Positions 9,280 through 17,708 are shown, numbered from the stretch's first letter. The stretch: DNA of 46,831 bases from JBLHGU01 sp047615875 (GCA_047615875.1 JBLHGU010000021.1:1-46831), one strand, 5' to 3'. Notes: a model not told the origin generated them from the letters alone. Numbers and translations: made by a program.

Positions 9280-10810
9280 GAGCACCCTCATTGGATATTT
9301 TCTCAGCACCAATCATATATTCCCCGATATCATCGGGAGTCACTTCACCGGCCTTTAATGATGGTGATAGCTGACCACCGCGTATCACATACAAGCGGTC
9401 ACAGATTTCAAACAACTCTTCTAGCTCTTCGGAAATCACCAGGATGGCCACACCTTCATCACGCATGTCCAAAAAACGTTGACGTATCGCCATAGCGGCC
9501 CCAATGTCAACACCCCAGGTAGGTTGAGATGCAAACAGAAGCTTTGGCTTGAGCATTAGTTCACGTCCAACAATAAACTTCTGTAGATTCCCACCCGACA
9601 GAGAGTTAGCAGTTGCGCCAATCCCATTGCAACGTATATCAAAATCTTCGATACAGCGATTAGTGAAGTCAGCCACTCGCTCTTTCTGAATGTACTCTCC
9701 TTTTAAAAGACCTTTTTCATAGGCTGTTAAAAGGCTATTTTTAGCCAATGACATAGATGGCACTGCACCACGCCCTAATCGCTCTTCAGGGATGAAAGAA
9801 AACCCAAGTTGTCGACGTTCGGTTACACCTAGTGATGCGACAGACTTACCAAACATTGAGAGACTTTTATCACTACGTTTTAAACTGTTATCTTCGCCCG
9901 AGATAATGCGGGCCAACTCTTGTTGACCGTTGCCTGATACACCAGCGATACCAACAATTTCACCACCGTATACAGACAAATCGATTGATGACAAATGCGT
10001 CCCGTATGGATCAGGGTTAGTAAGGCTTAGGTTACTAATTTTCAGAATGGGTTGACTGGTATCCGGTTGATGATCACGCGCTTCGATCTGAGGAATATTC
10101 TTGCCGATCATTAGTGTGGCAAGCTCGCGAGCGGTTTTTTCATTTGGATTGACCTTACCGGTCACTTTACCAGCACGAAGAATGGTCGCTTCATTACAGA
10201 GTTCACGAATCTCTTCTAATTTGTGTGATATGTACAATATAGCGACGCCTTCCGCCTGCAATTTTCGCAGTGCATCAAACAGGAAGCGGACGTGTTGTGG
10301 TGGCAGCACTGAGGTAGGCTCGTCGAGTATGAGCAGTTTTAAATCCTGCATCAGACAACGAATAATTTCCACTCGTTGCCTTTCACCCACTGATAACGAA
10401 TGCACAGAGGCGTGTGGGTCAACTTCGAGATGATAAGTCTTACCAAGTTCTAAAACACGCTCAGCAAGTTCTGCACGCTTACCGGGAATGGTCATGGAAA
10501 TATTTTCAACAACACTCAGTGTTTCAAACAGTGAGAAATGTTGAAAAACCATACCAATGCCAAGTTTACGAGCAGATGCAGTGGTGTGTCTCTGAATCCT
10601 CTCACCGTTCCAGTAAAACTCGCCTTCATCCGCTTCCGTAACGCCAAAGACCAGTTTCATCAGAGTAGACTTTCCGGCACCGTTCTCACCCAGGATGGCA
10701 TGAATAGAGCCAGGAATTACATCCAGATCAATTTGGTCGTTTGCAATCAGTCCAGGGTAACGCTTGGTAACCTTACGTAGTGAGAGTAATGGTGGGGTGT
10801 TAGTGGACAT
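9269..10810 (-). CDS. BMP-type ABC importer, duplicated ATPase subunit
   Basis: A two-domain ATPase of the sugar/nucleoside importer class (NupO/YufO/RbsA-like), about 513 residues from the chosen ATG at 10810. The first domain has Walker A GENGAGKST, signature LSVGERQRVE and Walker B LLILDEPTS. The second domain has the degenerate P-loop (GVSGNGQQEL), signature LSGGNLQKFIVGREL and a modified Walker B (FASQPTWGVDIG), as is normal in this class. An in-frame ATG at 10855 would add 15 residues with no match to the family, so I reject it. It lies 77 bases after the binding-protein gene and overlaps the next permease, completing the importer. Confidence 0.92.
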   Translation of the reverse strand: MSTNTPPLLSLRKVTKRYPGLIANDQIDLDVIPGSIHAILGENGAGKSTLMKLVFGVTEADEGEFYWNGERIQRHTTASARKLGIGMVFQHFSLFETLSVVENISMTIPGKRAELAERVLELGKTYHLEVDPHASVHSLSVGERQRVEIIRCLMQDLKLLILDEPTSVLPPQHVRFLFDALRKLQAEGVAILYISHKLEEIRELCNEATILRAGKVTGKVNPNEKTARELATLMIGKNIPQIEARDHQPDTSQPILKISNLSLTNPDPYGTHLSSIDLSVYGGEIVGIAGVSGNGQQELARIISGEDNSLKRSDKSLSMFGKSVASLGVTERRQLGFSFIPEERLGRGAVPSMSLAKNSLLTAYEKGLLKGEYIQKERVADFTNRCIEDFDIRCNGIGATANSLSGGNLQKFIVGRELMLKPKLLFASQPTWGVDIGAAMAIRQRFLDMRDEGVAILVISEELEELFEICDRLYVIRGGQLSPSLKAGEVTPDDIGEYMIGAEKISNEGAHAH

Positions 10811-10887
10811 GAGTTCTCTGCAAGCAATACTTACGGCCGACAGGTTACAAGGCAACCTGCCGGCATAAGAGCTTTAGGAATGTCGAC

Positions 10888-11976
10888 TTACTTTGGCAGA
10901 GGTGAATTCACACCTTGCACATGCCAATCCATGCCAAGGATTGCACCATCTTCCAAGCGTGCGCCTGCACCAATTACTTGCTTACCTTCCTGATTGTGAA
11001 TTGGGCCGTCGTAAACGTGCATTGCACCCGAAGCAATAGCCGCTTCAGTCGCTTTGATCTTGGCCATCATTTCGGTAGAAATATCAGAACTCCAGTCCTC
11101 AACCACAACGGTATCTTCTGCCATGCCCAACCACTGGTTCTGACCCTGGAACTTGCCGGCCAGATGATCATCAACTGATGACACAAAGAATGGCCCCCAA
11201 TCGGTCTTTACAACGCCAAGGTATTTTGTTGGTGCATAATGAGCCATGGAACTGTTCAGGTTGTAGACATAAACACCAGCTTCTTCTGCTACCGAAACAA
11301 CCGATGGAGTATCCTGGGCATTAGAAAACAATACATCAGAGCCCTGTGCAATCAACGCTTTGGCAGAATCTTGTGCCTTGGCAGGATCGAACCAGGAGTT
11401 AATCCAGATCACGTCTACAGTTATCTCAGGATCAATACTACGGGCACCAAGGGCAAAGCCATTAATAGTTGAAATCAGTTCAGGGATCGCGAAAGCGGAA
11501 ACCACACCCAGTTTTTTGGTTTTCGTCAATTCGGCAGCTGCCATACCCATAAGATAGGCACCTTCAAAATATTTTGCTGTGAATGGAGAGAAATTCTTAC
11601 CAGTCTTGAAGCCCGAAGCATGTACGAATGACAGCTTAGGGTTTCGTTTAGCAAGCTTAAGACCACCATTCATATAACCAAAAGATCCAAGCACCAGGAA
11701 CTGATTGCCGTCACCGACCATTTTATTCATGATGCGCTCGGCATCCGGGCCTTCCTGAATATTTTGAATAATACTGATATTTACCTGGTCACCGTACTTT
11801 TCCTTTACGTTGTTCAGCCCATCAGCCAGTGCTTTCGACCAGCCCACATCCGCCAATGGAGAGGGTGTCAAAAGACCAATATTTAATGGCTCTGCACTCA
11901 TTGCAGATTGGCTAATTCCGCCTACCAAAGCTATAGCTGCGGTTAATTGGGTCAGTTTTTTCATCATCGTTTGCAT
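10888..11976 (-). CDS. BMP-family periplasmic substrate-binding protein
   Basis: A 362-residue BMP/PnrA-like solute-binding protein (type I periplasmic fold) that delivers substrate to the adjacent importer. It opens with a clear signal peptide, KKLTQLTAAIALVGGISQSA, with probable cleavage after AMSA. There is no lipobox cysteine, so it is predicted to be a free periplasmic protein and not a lipoprotein like PnrA or BmpA. Family stretches include ADVGWSKALADGLNNV, FVHASGFKTGKNFSPFTAKYFEGAYL and AQGSDVLFSNAQDTPSVV. A strong ribosome site (GGAGG, seven bases before ATG 11976) fixes the start and suggests high expression. Family members bind nucleosides or purines; the exact ligand is inferred only from the operon. 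Confidence 0.93.
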   Translation of the reverse strand: MQTMMKKLTQLTAAIALVGGISQSAMSAEPLNIGLLTPSPLADVGWSKALADGLNNVKEKYGDQVNISIIQNIQEGPDAERIMNKMVGDGNQFLVLGSFGYMNGGLKLAKRNPKLSFVHASGFKTGKNFSPFTAKYFEGAYLMGMAAAELTKTKKLGVVSAFAIPELISTINGFALGARSIDPEITVDVIWINSWFDPAKAQDSAKALIAQGSDVLFSNAQDTPSVVSVAEEAGVYVYNLNSSMAHYAPTKYLGVVKTDWGPFFVSSVDDHLAGKFQGQNQWLGMAEDTVVVEDWSSDISTEMMAKIKATEAAIASGAMHVYDGPIHNQEGKQVIGAGARLEDGAILGMDWHVQGVNSPLPK

Positions 11977-12006
11977 ACTTGTTCCTCCAGTAAATGGAAT
12001 GAGTTA

Positions 12007-13404
12007 CTAATCGTTATAAATAACACGGCGAACTACTGCCTCGGCACTGTGAACAAGTTGTCTTTCGTCCAGCCCCGGGAACTCGCCATTTTGCCAGACT
12101 ATCCTGCCGTTTATCATGGTCAATTCAACATGATCCGAAACCCCCACCTTAGCCAGCAAGCTTTCCGGATCGTGGGTAGTACCAACAAATTCTAACTTGC
12201 GCGTGTCAATAGCAAATAGGTCTGCGGCCAAACCTTCGGTCAACTGACCCAGGTCGGCACGTTGTAAAAGATCTGCACTGCCACGAGTTGCATAATACAG
12301 GTAACGAGCAGGCGTGGGCAAAGGATGCTGACGATTTTTAGCAACCAGTGCCTGCAACATGTAGGCCGAGTGAATACAATGCATTAAGTTGGAATTGTCG
12401 TTCGATGCGGCACCATCGACGCCGAGGCCAATACGTACTCCAGCCGCTTCCATTTCTGGTAGCGGCGTTACTTCTGCGCCGACCAGATACACTGGCTCGG
12501 GACAATGAGAAACGCCTGTTTTACTACGTGCCAACTGTGCAATCTCCGCAGAGTTCAATTCCCAGCAATGTGCCAACCACACATCACTGCCGACAAACCC
12601 GATGTCTTCACACCAGTCTATAGTACGCATGCCGGTACGTTGACGAATAGCCTCACTTTCACCCTCGCCTACATGGGAGTGCAGTAAGACACCTTTATCG
12701 CGAGCCAGACTAATGGATTCTATAAAAGTGTCCCGGTAACAATTCACGGGCTGGCAAGGTGCAACCGCAACCTGCCGCATGCTAAACGGATTCGCATCGT
12801 GATAGAGGTCGATTAAACGGGCACAATCGGCAACAAACTCATCTGTAGACTCGCACATCTCATCAGGAATGGTGCTGCCTTGTGACATGGGCAAAGTATT
12901 GGTTCCACGACCAGCGTGGAAGCGCATGCCGAGCAACTCAGCCGCCTCGAATTGCCGGTCTACAATTTGGCTACCGGCATGGCGTGGGAAGTTGTACTGA
13001 TGATCAAATGCAGTGGTACAACCATGCTTGATCAACTCAGCCATTGCGACTACTGATGAATGATAAAAACAGTCTTCATCAAGACGTGCGAATATCGGAT
13101 AGATTCGATCAAGCCATTCAATCAATGATAATCTAGTCCAATCCAAATCAACGCGATTGCGCACAAAACACTGAAAGAAATGGTGATGGGTGTTGATTAG
13201 ACCAGGGTAGATGAAATGCCCAAAAGCATCAATCACCTGTGTATTAACAGGCAACTCACTATCATCAATATGCTTAGAAATTCGAGATATTTTATTCCCA
13301 ACAATTAGCAGATCACAGTCGTAGTGAATAGTCCCAACATCATCACAGCTTACGATTGTGGCGCAGGACTTAAATAATATTGCAGATTGGCTATCAGTAC
13401 TCAT
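12007..13404 (-). CDS. Metal-dependent amidohydrolase, 8-oxoguanine deaminase/atrazine hydrolase-like
   Basis: A 465-residue amidohydrolase of the TrzN/AtzB/8-oxoguanine deaminase branch. Metal and catalytic residues are visible: H73-x-H75 (PGLINTHHHFFQ), H244 and E247 (LHSHVGEGE), H279 (WLAHCWE) and D330 (GLGVDGAASNDNSNL). The last motif is typical of purine and triazine deaminases. These enzymes hydrolyse an exocyclic amino group or another leaving group from a nitrogen heterocycle. The ATG directly follows the stop of the GST-like gene, and the importer's binding protein starts 30 bases downstream. Deamination of a purine before or after demethylation is the simplest role. It could equally be a hydrolase for another N-heterocycle. 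Confidence 0.87.
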   Translation of the reverse strand: MSTDSQSAILFKSCATIVSCDDVGTIHYDCDLLIVGNKISRISKHIDDSELPVNTQVIDAFGHFIYPGLINTHHHFFQCFVRNRVDLDWTRLSLIEWLDRIYPIFARLDEDCFYHSSVVAMAELIKHGCTTAFDHQYNFPRHAGSQIVDRQFEAAELLGMRFHAGRGTNTLPMSQGSTIPDEMCESTDEFVADCARLIDLYHDANPFSMRQVAVAPCQPVNCYRDTFIESISLARDKGVLLHSHVGEGESEAIRQRTGMRTIDWCEDIGFVGSDVWLAHCWELNSAEIAQLARSKTGVSHCPEPVYLVGAEVTPLPEMEAAGVRIGLGVDGAASNDNSNLMHCIHSAYMLQALVAKNRQHPLPTPARYLYYATRGSADLLQRADLGQLTEGLAADLFAIDTRKLEFVGTTHDPESLLAKVGVSDHVELTMINGRIVWQNGEFPGLDERQLVHSAEAVVRRVIYND

Positions 13405-14061
13405 TCACGCCTCCGCAGCATGGCGTAATTCATGGACAATCTGAATCCCTGGCATGGCGATAAAACCCTTCAGACTACGCACTGCGTGGAGCCAATTGCG
13501 AATAACCGGATAATCATCATGCTCAAGGCCTGCATCGGGGCTTAATGCCGTATAGGGGAAACAGGCAATATCAGCGATTGTGGGGCTTGAACCCGCAATC
13601 CACTGCTCGCCATTAATATTTTGAATAGTCAAATGAGCCTCAAGTCTACGCAGATTCTTTTTCGCAGCAATCATTGCTGAATCAAAATCAATGGGGTGGT
13701 ACAGCAAACTATGCAGTCTAGCTTCCCCGACCGAAGCAGTTAGATTACCCGAGAATCCTAACCACTGCATGATCGTTGCGAGCTGGGTGGCATCGTCATG
13801 GGGCAACCAAGTATTACTATCATCAAACTTTGTCGCCATCCAGGCAAGCATAGCCTGAGTTTCAGTCAATATTTGATCATCTGTCACAAGAACAGGTAGC
13901 GTACCGGCGGGGTTCAGTTTGAGCATAGCTTCTGAGCGATGCTGCTTTCCCGGATGAAAATCAACCGCAATAGTTTGATAGCTAACGCCGAGCAAGCTAG
14001 CGAATAGCCTGACCTTATAACAGTTGCCAGACAACACATAATCGTAAAGGGTAAAACTCAT
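13405..14061 (-). CDS. Glutathione S-transferase-like protein (possible NdmE-like oxygenase partner)
   Basis: About 218 residues from the ATG at 14061. It has an N-terminal thioredoxin-like GST domain (SGNCYKVRLFASLLGVSY; cis-Pro in LNPAGTLPVLVTDDQ; LTETQAMLAWMATKF) and an all-helical C-terminal domain from about residue 90. I chose this ATG because it forms a four-base ATGA overlap with the oxygenase gene upstream; an ATG at 14109 would add residues outside the GST fold. The product ends directly against the amidohydrolase start. In Pseudomonas putida CBB5 a GST-like protein, NdmE, stabilises the NdmC N7-demethylase complex. The same neighbourhood here suggests a structural role over glutathione chemistry, though a true transferase is possible. 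Confidence 0.85.
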   Translation of the reverse strand: MSFTLYDYVLSGNCYKVRLFASLLGVSYQTIAVDFHPGKQHRSEAMLKLNPAGTLPVLVTDDQILTETQAMLAWMATKFDDSNTWLPHDDATQLATIMQWLGFSGNLTASVGEARLHSLLYHPIDFDSAMIAAKKNLRRLEAHLTIQNINGEQWIAGSSPTIADIACFPYTALSPDAGLEHDDYPVIRNWLHAVRSLKGFIAMPGIQIVHELRHAAEA

Positions 14062-14906
14062 GACTCTTCCGTTATCGCACCATAGGTGGCACCCTGCTTT
14101 TTCAACCAACGTCGATACACCAAAGATGTTCGGTCGGCCCTGGAGGGCATTTCTGCACTACGATCCAACGGCAATTTTACTGGTCGCTGATTTTCAAGTA
14201 TTGAACGATCTTGCAAAAAAATCATTTGTTGGAAACTGATTAGATCGGCCATTGAATTTTCATAATCATACAGTGCCATCCACGGCCAAACATTACAGCT
14301 TTCCTCATCCAGTGGTTGAACAAAGAGCGCTATAACATCGAGGGCCTCTGGTTTAGGTGGGCAGGATTTGTAAAGTATGGATACCATTGGCGCCGGAACG
14401 CGATAGATGTAATCTGTAATAATACCCTCCCCTGCAGACATCGCCGCCTGGGGTTGATAAAACTTCACATTGGTGGCAAGCACTTCGTTAGCTTCTTCAT
14501 TAATCTCTACATCGTACTCGACCACTTCGGTATGTGGTTCAGCACCTAGAACATCAGTATGAATAAAGGGAAAATGGGCAATATCTAGAAAATTCTCTAC
14601 GGCACGCAACGGTGAACACTTCACCCGCACAATGCCACAAGGAACAAAGGTTCGATCGGTTTCAGCGGCTTCAGCGATACTGAAAAGTTGCCTAGGGCTA
14701 TCCGATAACGAGGTCCAAATATGATTATAGGCGGTTTGTACGAGCTTGCTTTCACCTGCTGCAGTTACTGAGACATTGTTGTTCTTCTCACCCTTAAGAA
14801 CTAAATCTTCGCCTAATAAATGGGTTTGCCTAACTTCACCGACTTGTAGACCACCTTCTATACAAATAGGGTACCAGTCTTCTTTTGCACGCTGTAATTT
14901 CGGCAT
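14058..14906 (-). CDS. Rieske-oxygenase catalytic subunit lacking its Rieske cluster (NdmC-like)
   Basis: A 282-residue protein matching the catalytic half of Rieske non-haem iron oxygenases. The mononuclear iron site is intact: N105, D108, H111 and H116 in VENFLDIAHFPFIH, and the C-terminal acid D233 in FLQDRSILENQRP. The N-terminal region (residues 1-75) retains the flavour of a Rieske fold (EDWYPICIEGG; GEDLVLKGEKNN) but has no C-x-H or C-x2-H pair and is shortened, so it cannot hold a 2Fe-2S cluster. The gene starts two bases after a Rieske-only protein and overlaps the GST-like gene by four bases. This is the pattern of NdmC, the 7-methylxanthine N-demethylase that receives electrons through a Rieske domain supplied by NdmD. 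N- or O-demethylation or hydroxylation of a ring compound is likely; the substrate is not known. Confidence 0.85.
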   Translation of the reverse strand: MPKLQRAKEDWYPICIEGGLQVGEVRQTHLLGEDLVLKGEKNNNVSVTAAGESKLVQTAYNHIWTSLSDSPRQLFSIAEAAETDRTFVPCGIVRVKCSPLRAVENFLDIAHFPFIHTDVLGAEPHTEVVEYDVEINEEANEVLATNVKFYQPQAAMSAGEGIITDYIYRVPAPMVSILYKSCPPKPEALDVIALFVQPLDEESCNVWPWMALYDYENSMADLISFQQMIFLQDRSILENQRPVKLPLDRSAEMPSRADRTSLVYRRWLKKQGATYGAITEES

Positions 14907-14908
14907 AG

Positions 14909-15589
14909 CTATTGGCCCCTGAGCTCAAAGGCTTCGGCACAACGTCTCACAGATTCACTCCAGTTAATCAAACCAACAAGTTGATTGCTGGACCAATCTC
15001 TACTCCCTAGTAGATGCACAATCTGCATTTTTGTCTCAGAAGGCTGAATCAATACATGGACGTTGTGATCAATGGTGGTAGAACTTAGGTGTAAATAAAC
15101 TAGGTGTTTTGAATCAAATTGGGAAGTAGGGCCTTTACCGAGTTCAATTTCAGCAGAGCAATCCAGAAAGGCATTGGTCACGTTATCTATAGAGCAACTA
15201 AAACTCATGCTCCTAATTGGGATCAAATCTGCAGGCAGATCTAGCATTTCAGGTGCTGGACCAGAAGATACCCACAAGACGCCTGCTTGTTCAGCCACCG
15301 CATAAGCGGTTGTCTTTACATTCGCTGGCGGCGCCATATCCGGGTGTGCGGGAACATAATTGCACGCACCGCTCTTATCATATTGCCATCCATGATAAGA
15401 ACAGGCTAAAGATTCGCCTCGCACAAACCCGTGGGAGAGACGCATTCCCCGATGCGGACAGCGGTTATGCCAGGCAGATAACTGCCCCGAGGCACTGCGC
15501 CAGACTGCGATATCGGTTTCCCCCAGACGTGCGGGCATTACTCTTTGTAGCGGTAAATTTATTAACAGCCCAATGGCTTCAGTTGTCAT
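14909..15589 (-). CDS. Rieske 2Fe-2S protein with degenerate oxygenase domain (electron-donor subunit)
   Basis: A 226-residue protein. Residues 1-110 are a full Rieske domain with C44-x-H46 (NRCPHRGMRLSHG), sixteen residues, then C63-x2-H66 (LACSYHGWQYD). Residues 125-226 look like a shortened oxygenase catalytic domain. At the place of the iron motif it reads VTNAFLDCSAEIELGKG, so both iron-binding histidines are missing. The protein should therefore carry electrons but not activate oxygen, the mirror image of the next gene. It is the first gene of the minus-strand operon. No NAD(P)H-dependent reductase lies in the operon, so electrons must come from a reductase encoded elsewhere. Confidence 0.86.
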   Translation of the reverse strand: MTTEAIGLLINLPLQRVMPARLGETDIAVWRSASGQLSAWHNRCPHRGMRLSHGFVRGESLACSYHGWQYDKSGACNYVPAHPDMAPPANVKTTAYAVAEQAGVLWVSSGPAPEMLDLPADLIPIRSMSFSCSIDNVTNAFLDCSAEIELGKGPTSQFDSKHLVYLHLSSTTIDHNVHVLIQPSETKMQIVHLLGSRDWSSNQLVGLINWSESVRRCAEAFELRGQ

Positions 15590-15682
15590 TGCTTTTGTGG
15601 TGCCTGAAGGGTCTCTTTAGTAAAGTTTGAACTTGGGTCGACCATGTTTTGTATTGCTGGAAGACCGGAATTTGATCCCAAA

Positions 15683-15711
15683 ACGATAGTACAGAAGCAA
15701 TTAATTATCAA
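15683..15711 (-). promoter_or_regulatory. Candidate promoter of the Rieske/transport operon
   Basis: On the minus strand: TTGATA (-35, 5 of 6 consensus), a 17-base spacer, then TATCGT (-10, 4 of 6). The predicted leader to the Rieske gene is about 85 bases. It was found by eye and is moderately convincing. Confidence 0.35.
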
Positions 15712-15834
15712 CCGCGTTGACTGTTGGCACATAGGTTAGCGTGCCGCGCAGAAATCCTGGAAAAGATACTCTGTAATTTACGGACGCATTAGGAGGAGTC
15801 AGCGGATACACAGACTATAGAGTTACTCTCAAAG

Positions 15835-15852
15835 ATCGACGAATTCGTCGAT
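15835..15852. repeat. Perfect 18-base palindrome (candidate operator)
   Basis: ATCGACGAATTCGTCGAT reads identically on both strands. It lies about 125 bases upstream of the candidate leftward promoter and about 90 upstream of the ybiT promoter. A random window this long would contain one such palindrome about 0.2 times (46831/4^9), so it is suggestive only. As RNA it could form a seven-pair hairpin with an AAUU loop. Confidence 0.45.
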
Positions 15853-15940
15853 TTAACAGCTACAACACCCCTTTCGAGGTAAAAAGCCATCAATTCCCCT
15901 TAATTTGGTAAGTTATTTCAAATTCCAGGCCGCTGCCAAC

Positions 15941-15969
15941 TTGAAACAGGCGTCATAAATCCTTATAGT
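15941..15969 (+). promoter_or_regulatory. Strong sigma70-type promoter for ybiT
   Basis: TTGAAA (15941-15946), a 17-base spacer and TATAGT (15964-15969). The -35 and -10 each match the consensus at 4 to 5 of 6 positions with ideal spacing. The transcript would have a leader of roughly 29 bases before the GTG start. Confidence 0.55.
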
Positions 15970-16004
15970 CCGCCTCCCCTCTAGCACCCCATCTGGACCC
16001 TTCT

Positions 16005-17615
16005 GTGATTTCCACCGCAAACGTTACTATGCAGTTTGGCGCCAAGCCATTATTCGAAAATATTTCCGTCAAATTCAGAGATGGCAATCGATACGGATTG
16101 ATCGGTGCAAATGGATGTGGCAAATCCACATTTATGAAAATCCTAAGTGGTTCTTTAGAAGCCAGTGCAGGAAATGTTTCGACAACTCCAAACCATCGGG
16201 TTGGAGAACTCAGCCAGGATCAGTTTGCCTTTGAGAAATTCACCGTAGTCGATACCGTCATAATGGGGCACCGCGAACTGTGGGAAATCAAGGCCGAAAG
16301 AGACCGCATATATAGCTTGCCTGAAATGTCCGAGGACGATGGCATGAAAGTGGCAGAGCTTGAATATCGCTTTGCTGAGCTTGACGGCTATAGCGCCGAA
16401 AGTCGTGCAGGAGAGATCCTGCTCGGTGCGGGCATTTCAGAGAATCTTCATTACGGCCCCATGGGCGAGGTTGCACCAGGTTGGAAGTTACGTGTTTTAC
16501 TTGCCCAGGCACTATTCTCAAATCCAGACATTCTGTTACTGGATGAGCCAACCAACAATCTGGATATTGATACTATTCGTTGGCTGGAAGGCGTTCTAAC
16601 TGCCCGCAAAAGCACCATGATCATCATTTCACATGATCGGCATTTTCTAAATTCCGTATGTACCCACATGGCCGATATCGACTATGGCGAACTACGGCTC
16701 TATCCAGGCAACTACGACGACTTCATGGTCGCATCAACCCAGGCTCGGGAGCGTCTGCATTCAGAAAACTCCAAGAAGAAAACCGAGATCGCTGAATTAC
16801 AACACTTTGTCAGCCGCTTCTCAGCTAATGCATCCAAGGCCAAGCAGGCAACATCAAGAGCCCGGAAACTGGAAAAAATTAAACTTGATGAAGTAAAACC
16901 ATCGAGTCGAATGAGTCCCTACATCCGTTTCTCCCAGGCCAAAAAACTACATCGCCAGGCTGTTACGTTAGAAGACATCGGGCATGAGTTTGATGGCGAG
17001 CCGCTTTTCAACAATGCCGGACTGATTCTTGACGCCGGCACCCGGTTGGCAATAATTGGTGAGAATGGCGCGGGTAAAACCACACTTATTCGATGCCTTA
17101 TGTCAGAGATAGAAGCAACCAAAGGTAGCATTAAATGGGCTGAAAGCGCTTCACTCAGCTATTGCCCTCAGGACAACACTGCAGATTTTGATAACGACAT
17201 CAGTCTGTATAACTGGATGAGCCAATGGCGTAGACCCCAGCATAGCGACCAGATTGTTCGTTCTACTCTTGGCCGATTACTGTTTTCCGCGGACGATTTT
17301 GAGAAAAACACTCGTGTTTGTTCCGGTGGTGAAAAAAATCGCTTACTGTTCGGCAAAATGATGATGCAAGAAGCCAATGTCATGTTAATGGATGAACCCA
17401 CCAACCATCTGGATATGGAAGCTATAGAAGCTCTGAACCTGGCACTAGATCACTATGAAGGCACGCTGATTTTTGTTAGTCATGACCGCGAATTTGTATC
17501 TTCTCTAGCTAATCGAATTATCGAAATTCGAGATGGAAAGCTAATCGATTTTCCTGGCAGCTACGACGAGTATCTTCTCAGCCAACAAGACACCAGAAAA
17601 GTTGCTAACGCCTGA
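16005..17615 (+). CDS. ybiT: ABC-F family ATPase YbiT
   Basis: A 536-residue soluble ABC-F protein, with two ATPase domains and no membrane segments. Domain 1 has Walker A GANGCGKST (residues 34-42), the unusual YbiT signature VAPGWKLRVLLAQAL and Walker B ILLLDEPTNNLDIDTIRWLE. Domain 2 has GENGAGKTT, CSGGEKNRLLFGKMM and LMDEPTNHLDME. A charged linker of about 80 residues joins them. The N terminus (STANVTMQFGAKPLFENISV) is almost colinear with E. coli YbiT, which supports the GTG start at 16005. ABC-F proteins act on ribosomes in translation quality control. It sits alone behind its own promoter. Confidence 0.94.
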   Translation: MISTANVTMQFGAKPLFENISVKFRDGNRYGLIGANGCGKSTFMKILSGSLEASAGNVSTTPNHRVGELSQDQFAFEKFTVVDTVIMGHRELWEIKAERDRIYSLPEMSEDDGMKVAELEYRFAELDGYSAESRAGEILLGAGISENLHYGPMGEVAPGWKLRVLLAQALFSNPDILLLDEPTNNLDIDTIRWLEGVLTARKSTMIIISHDRHFLNSVCTHMADIDYGELRLYPGNYDDFMVASTQARERLHSENSKKKTEIAELQHFVSRFSANASKAKQATSRARKLEKIKLDEVKPSSRMSPYIRFSQAKKLHRQAVTLEDIGHEFDGEPLFNNAGLILDAGTRLAIIGENGAGKTTLIRCLMSEIEATKGSIKWAESASLSYCPQDNTADFDNDISLYNWMSQWRRPQHSDQIVRSTLGRLLFSADDFEKNTRVCSGGEKNRLLFGKMMMQEANVMLMDEPTNHLDMEAIEALNLALDHYEGTLIFVSHDREFVSSLANRIIEIRDGKLIDFPGSYDEYLLSQQDTRKVANA

Positions 17616-17708
17616 GCATTCAACTTTAGATTTAGCGAATTCTATCTGGCAAAGATATTTAATATAAAATTCGAACTACTATACTCACCAAAATGAGGGC
17701 CCATTCCC

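Larger units (their letters stand above)
15590..16004. other. Divergent intergenic region between the Rieske operon and ybiT
   Basis: A 415-base gap with no credible gene. It holds the candidate leftward promoter (15683-15711), an 18-base perfect palindrome (15835-15852) and a good rightward promoter for ybiT (15941-15969). I saw no riboswitch-like or tRNA-like structure by eye. No regulator gene adjoins the operon. Confidence 0.7.
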
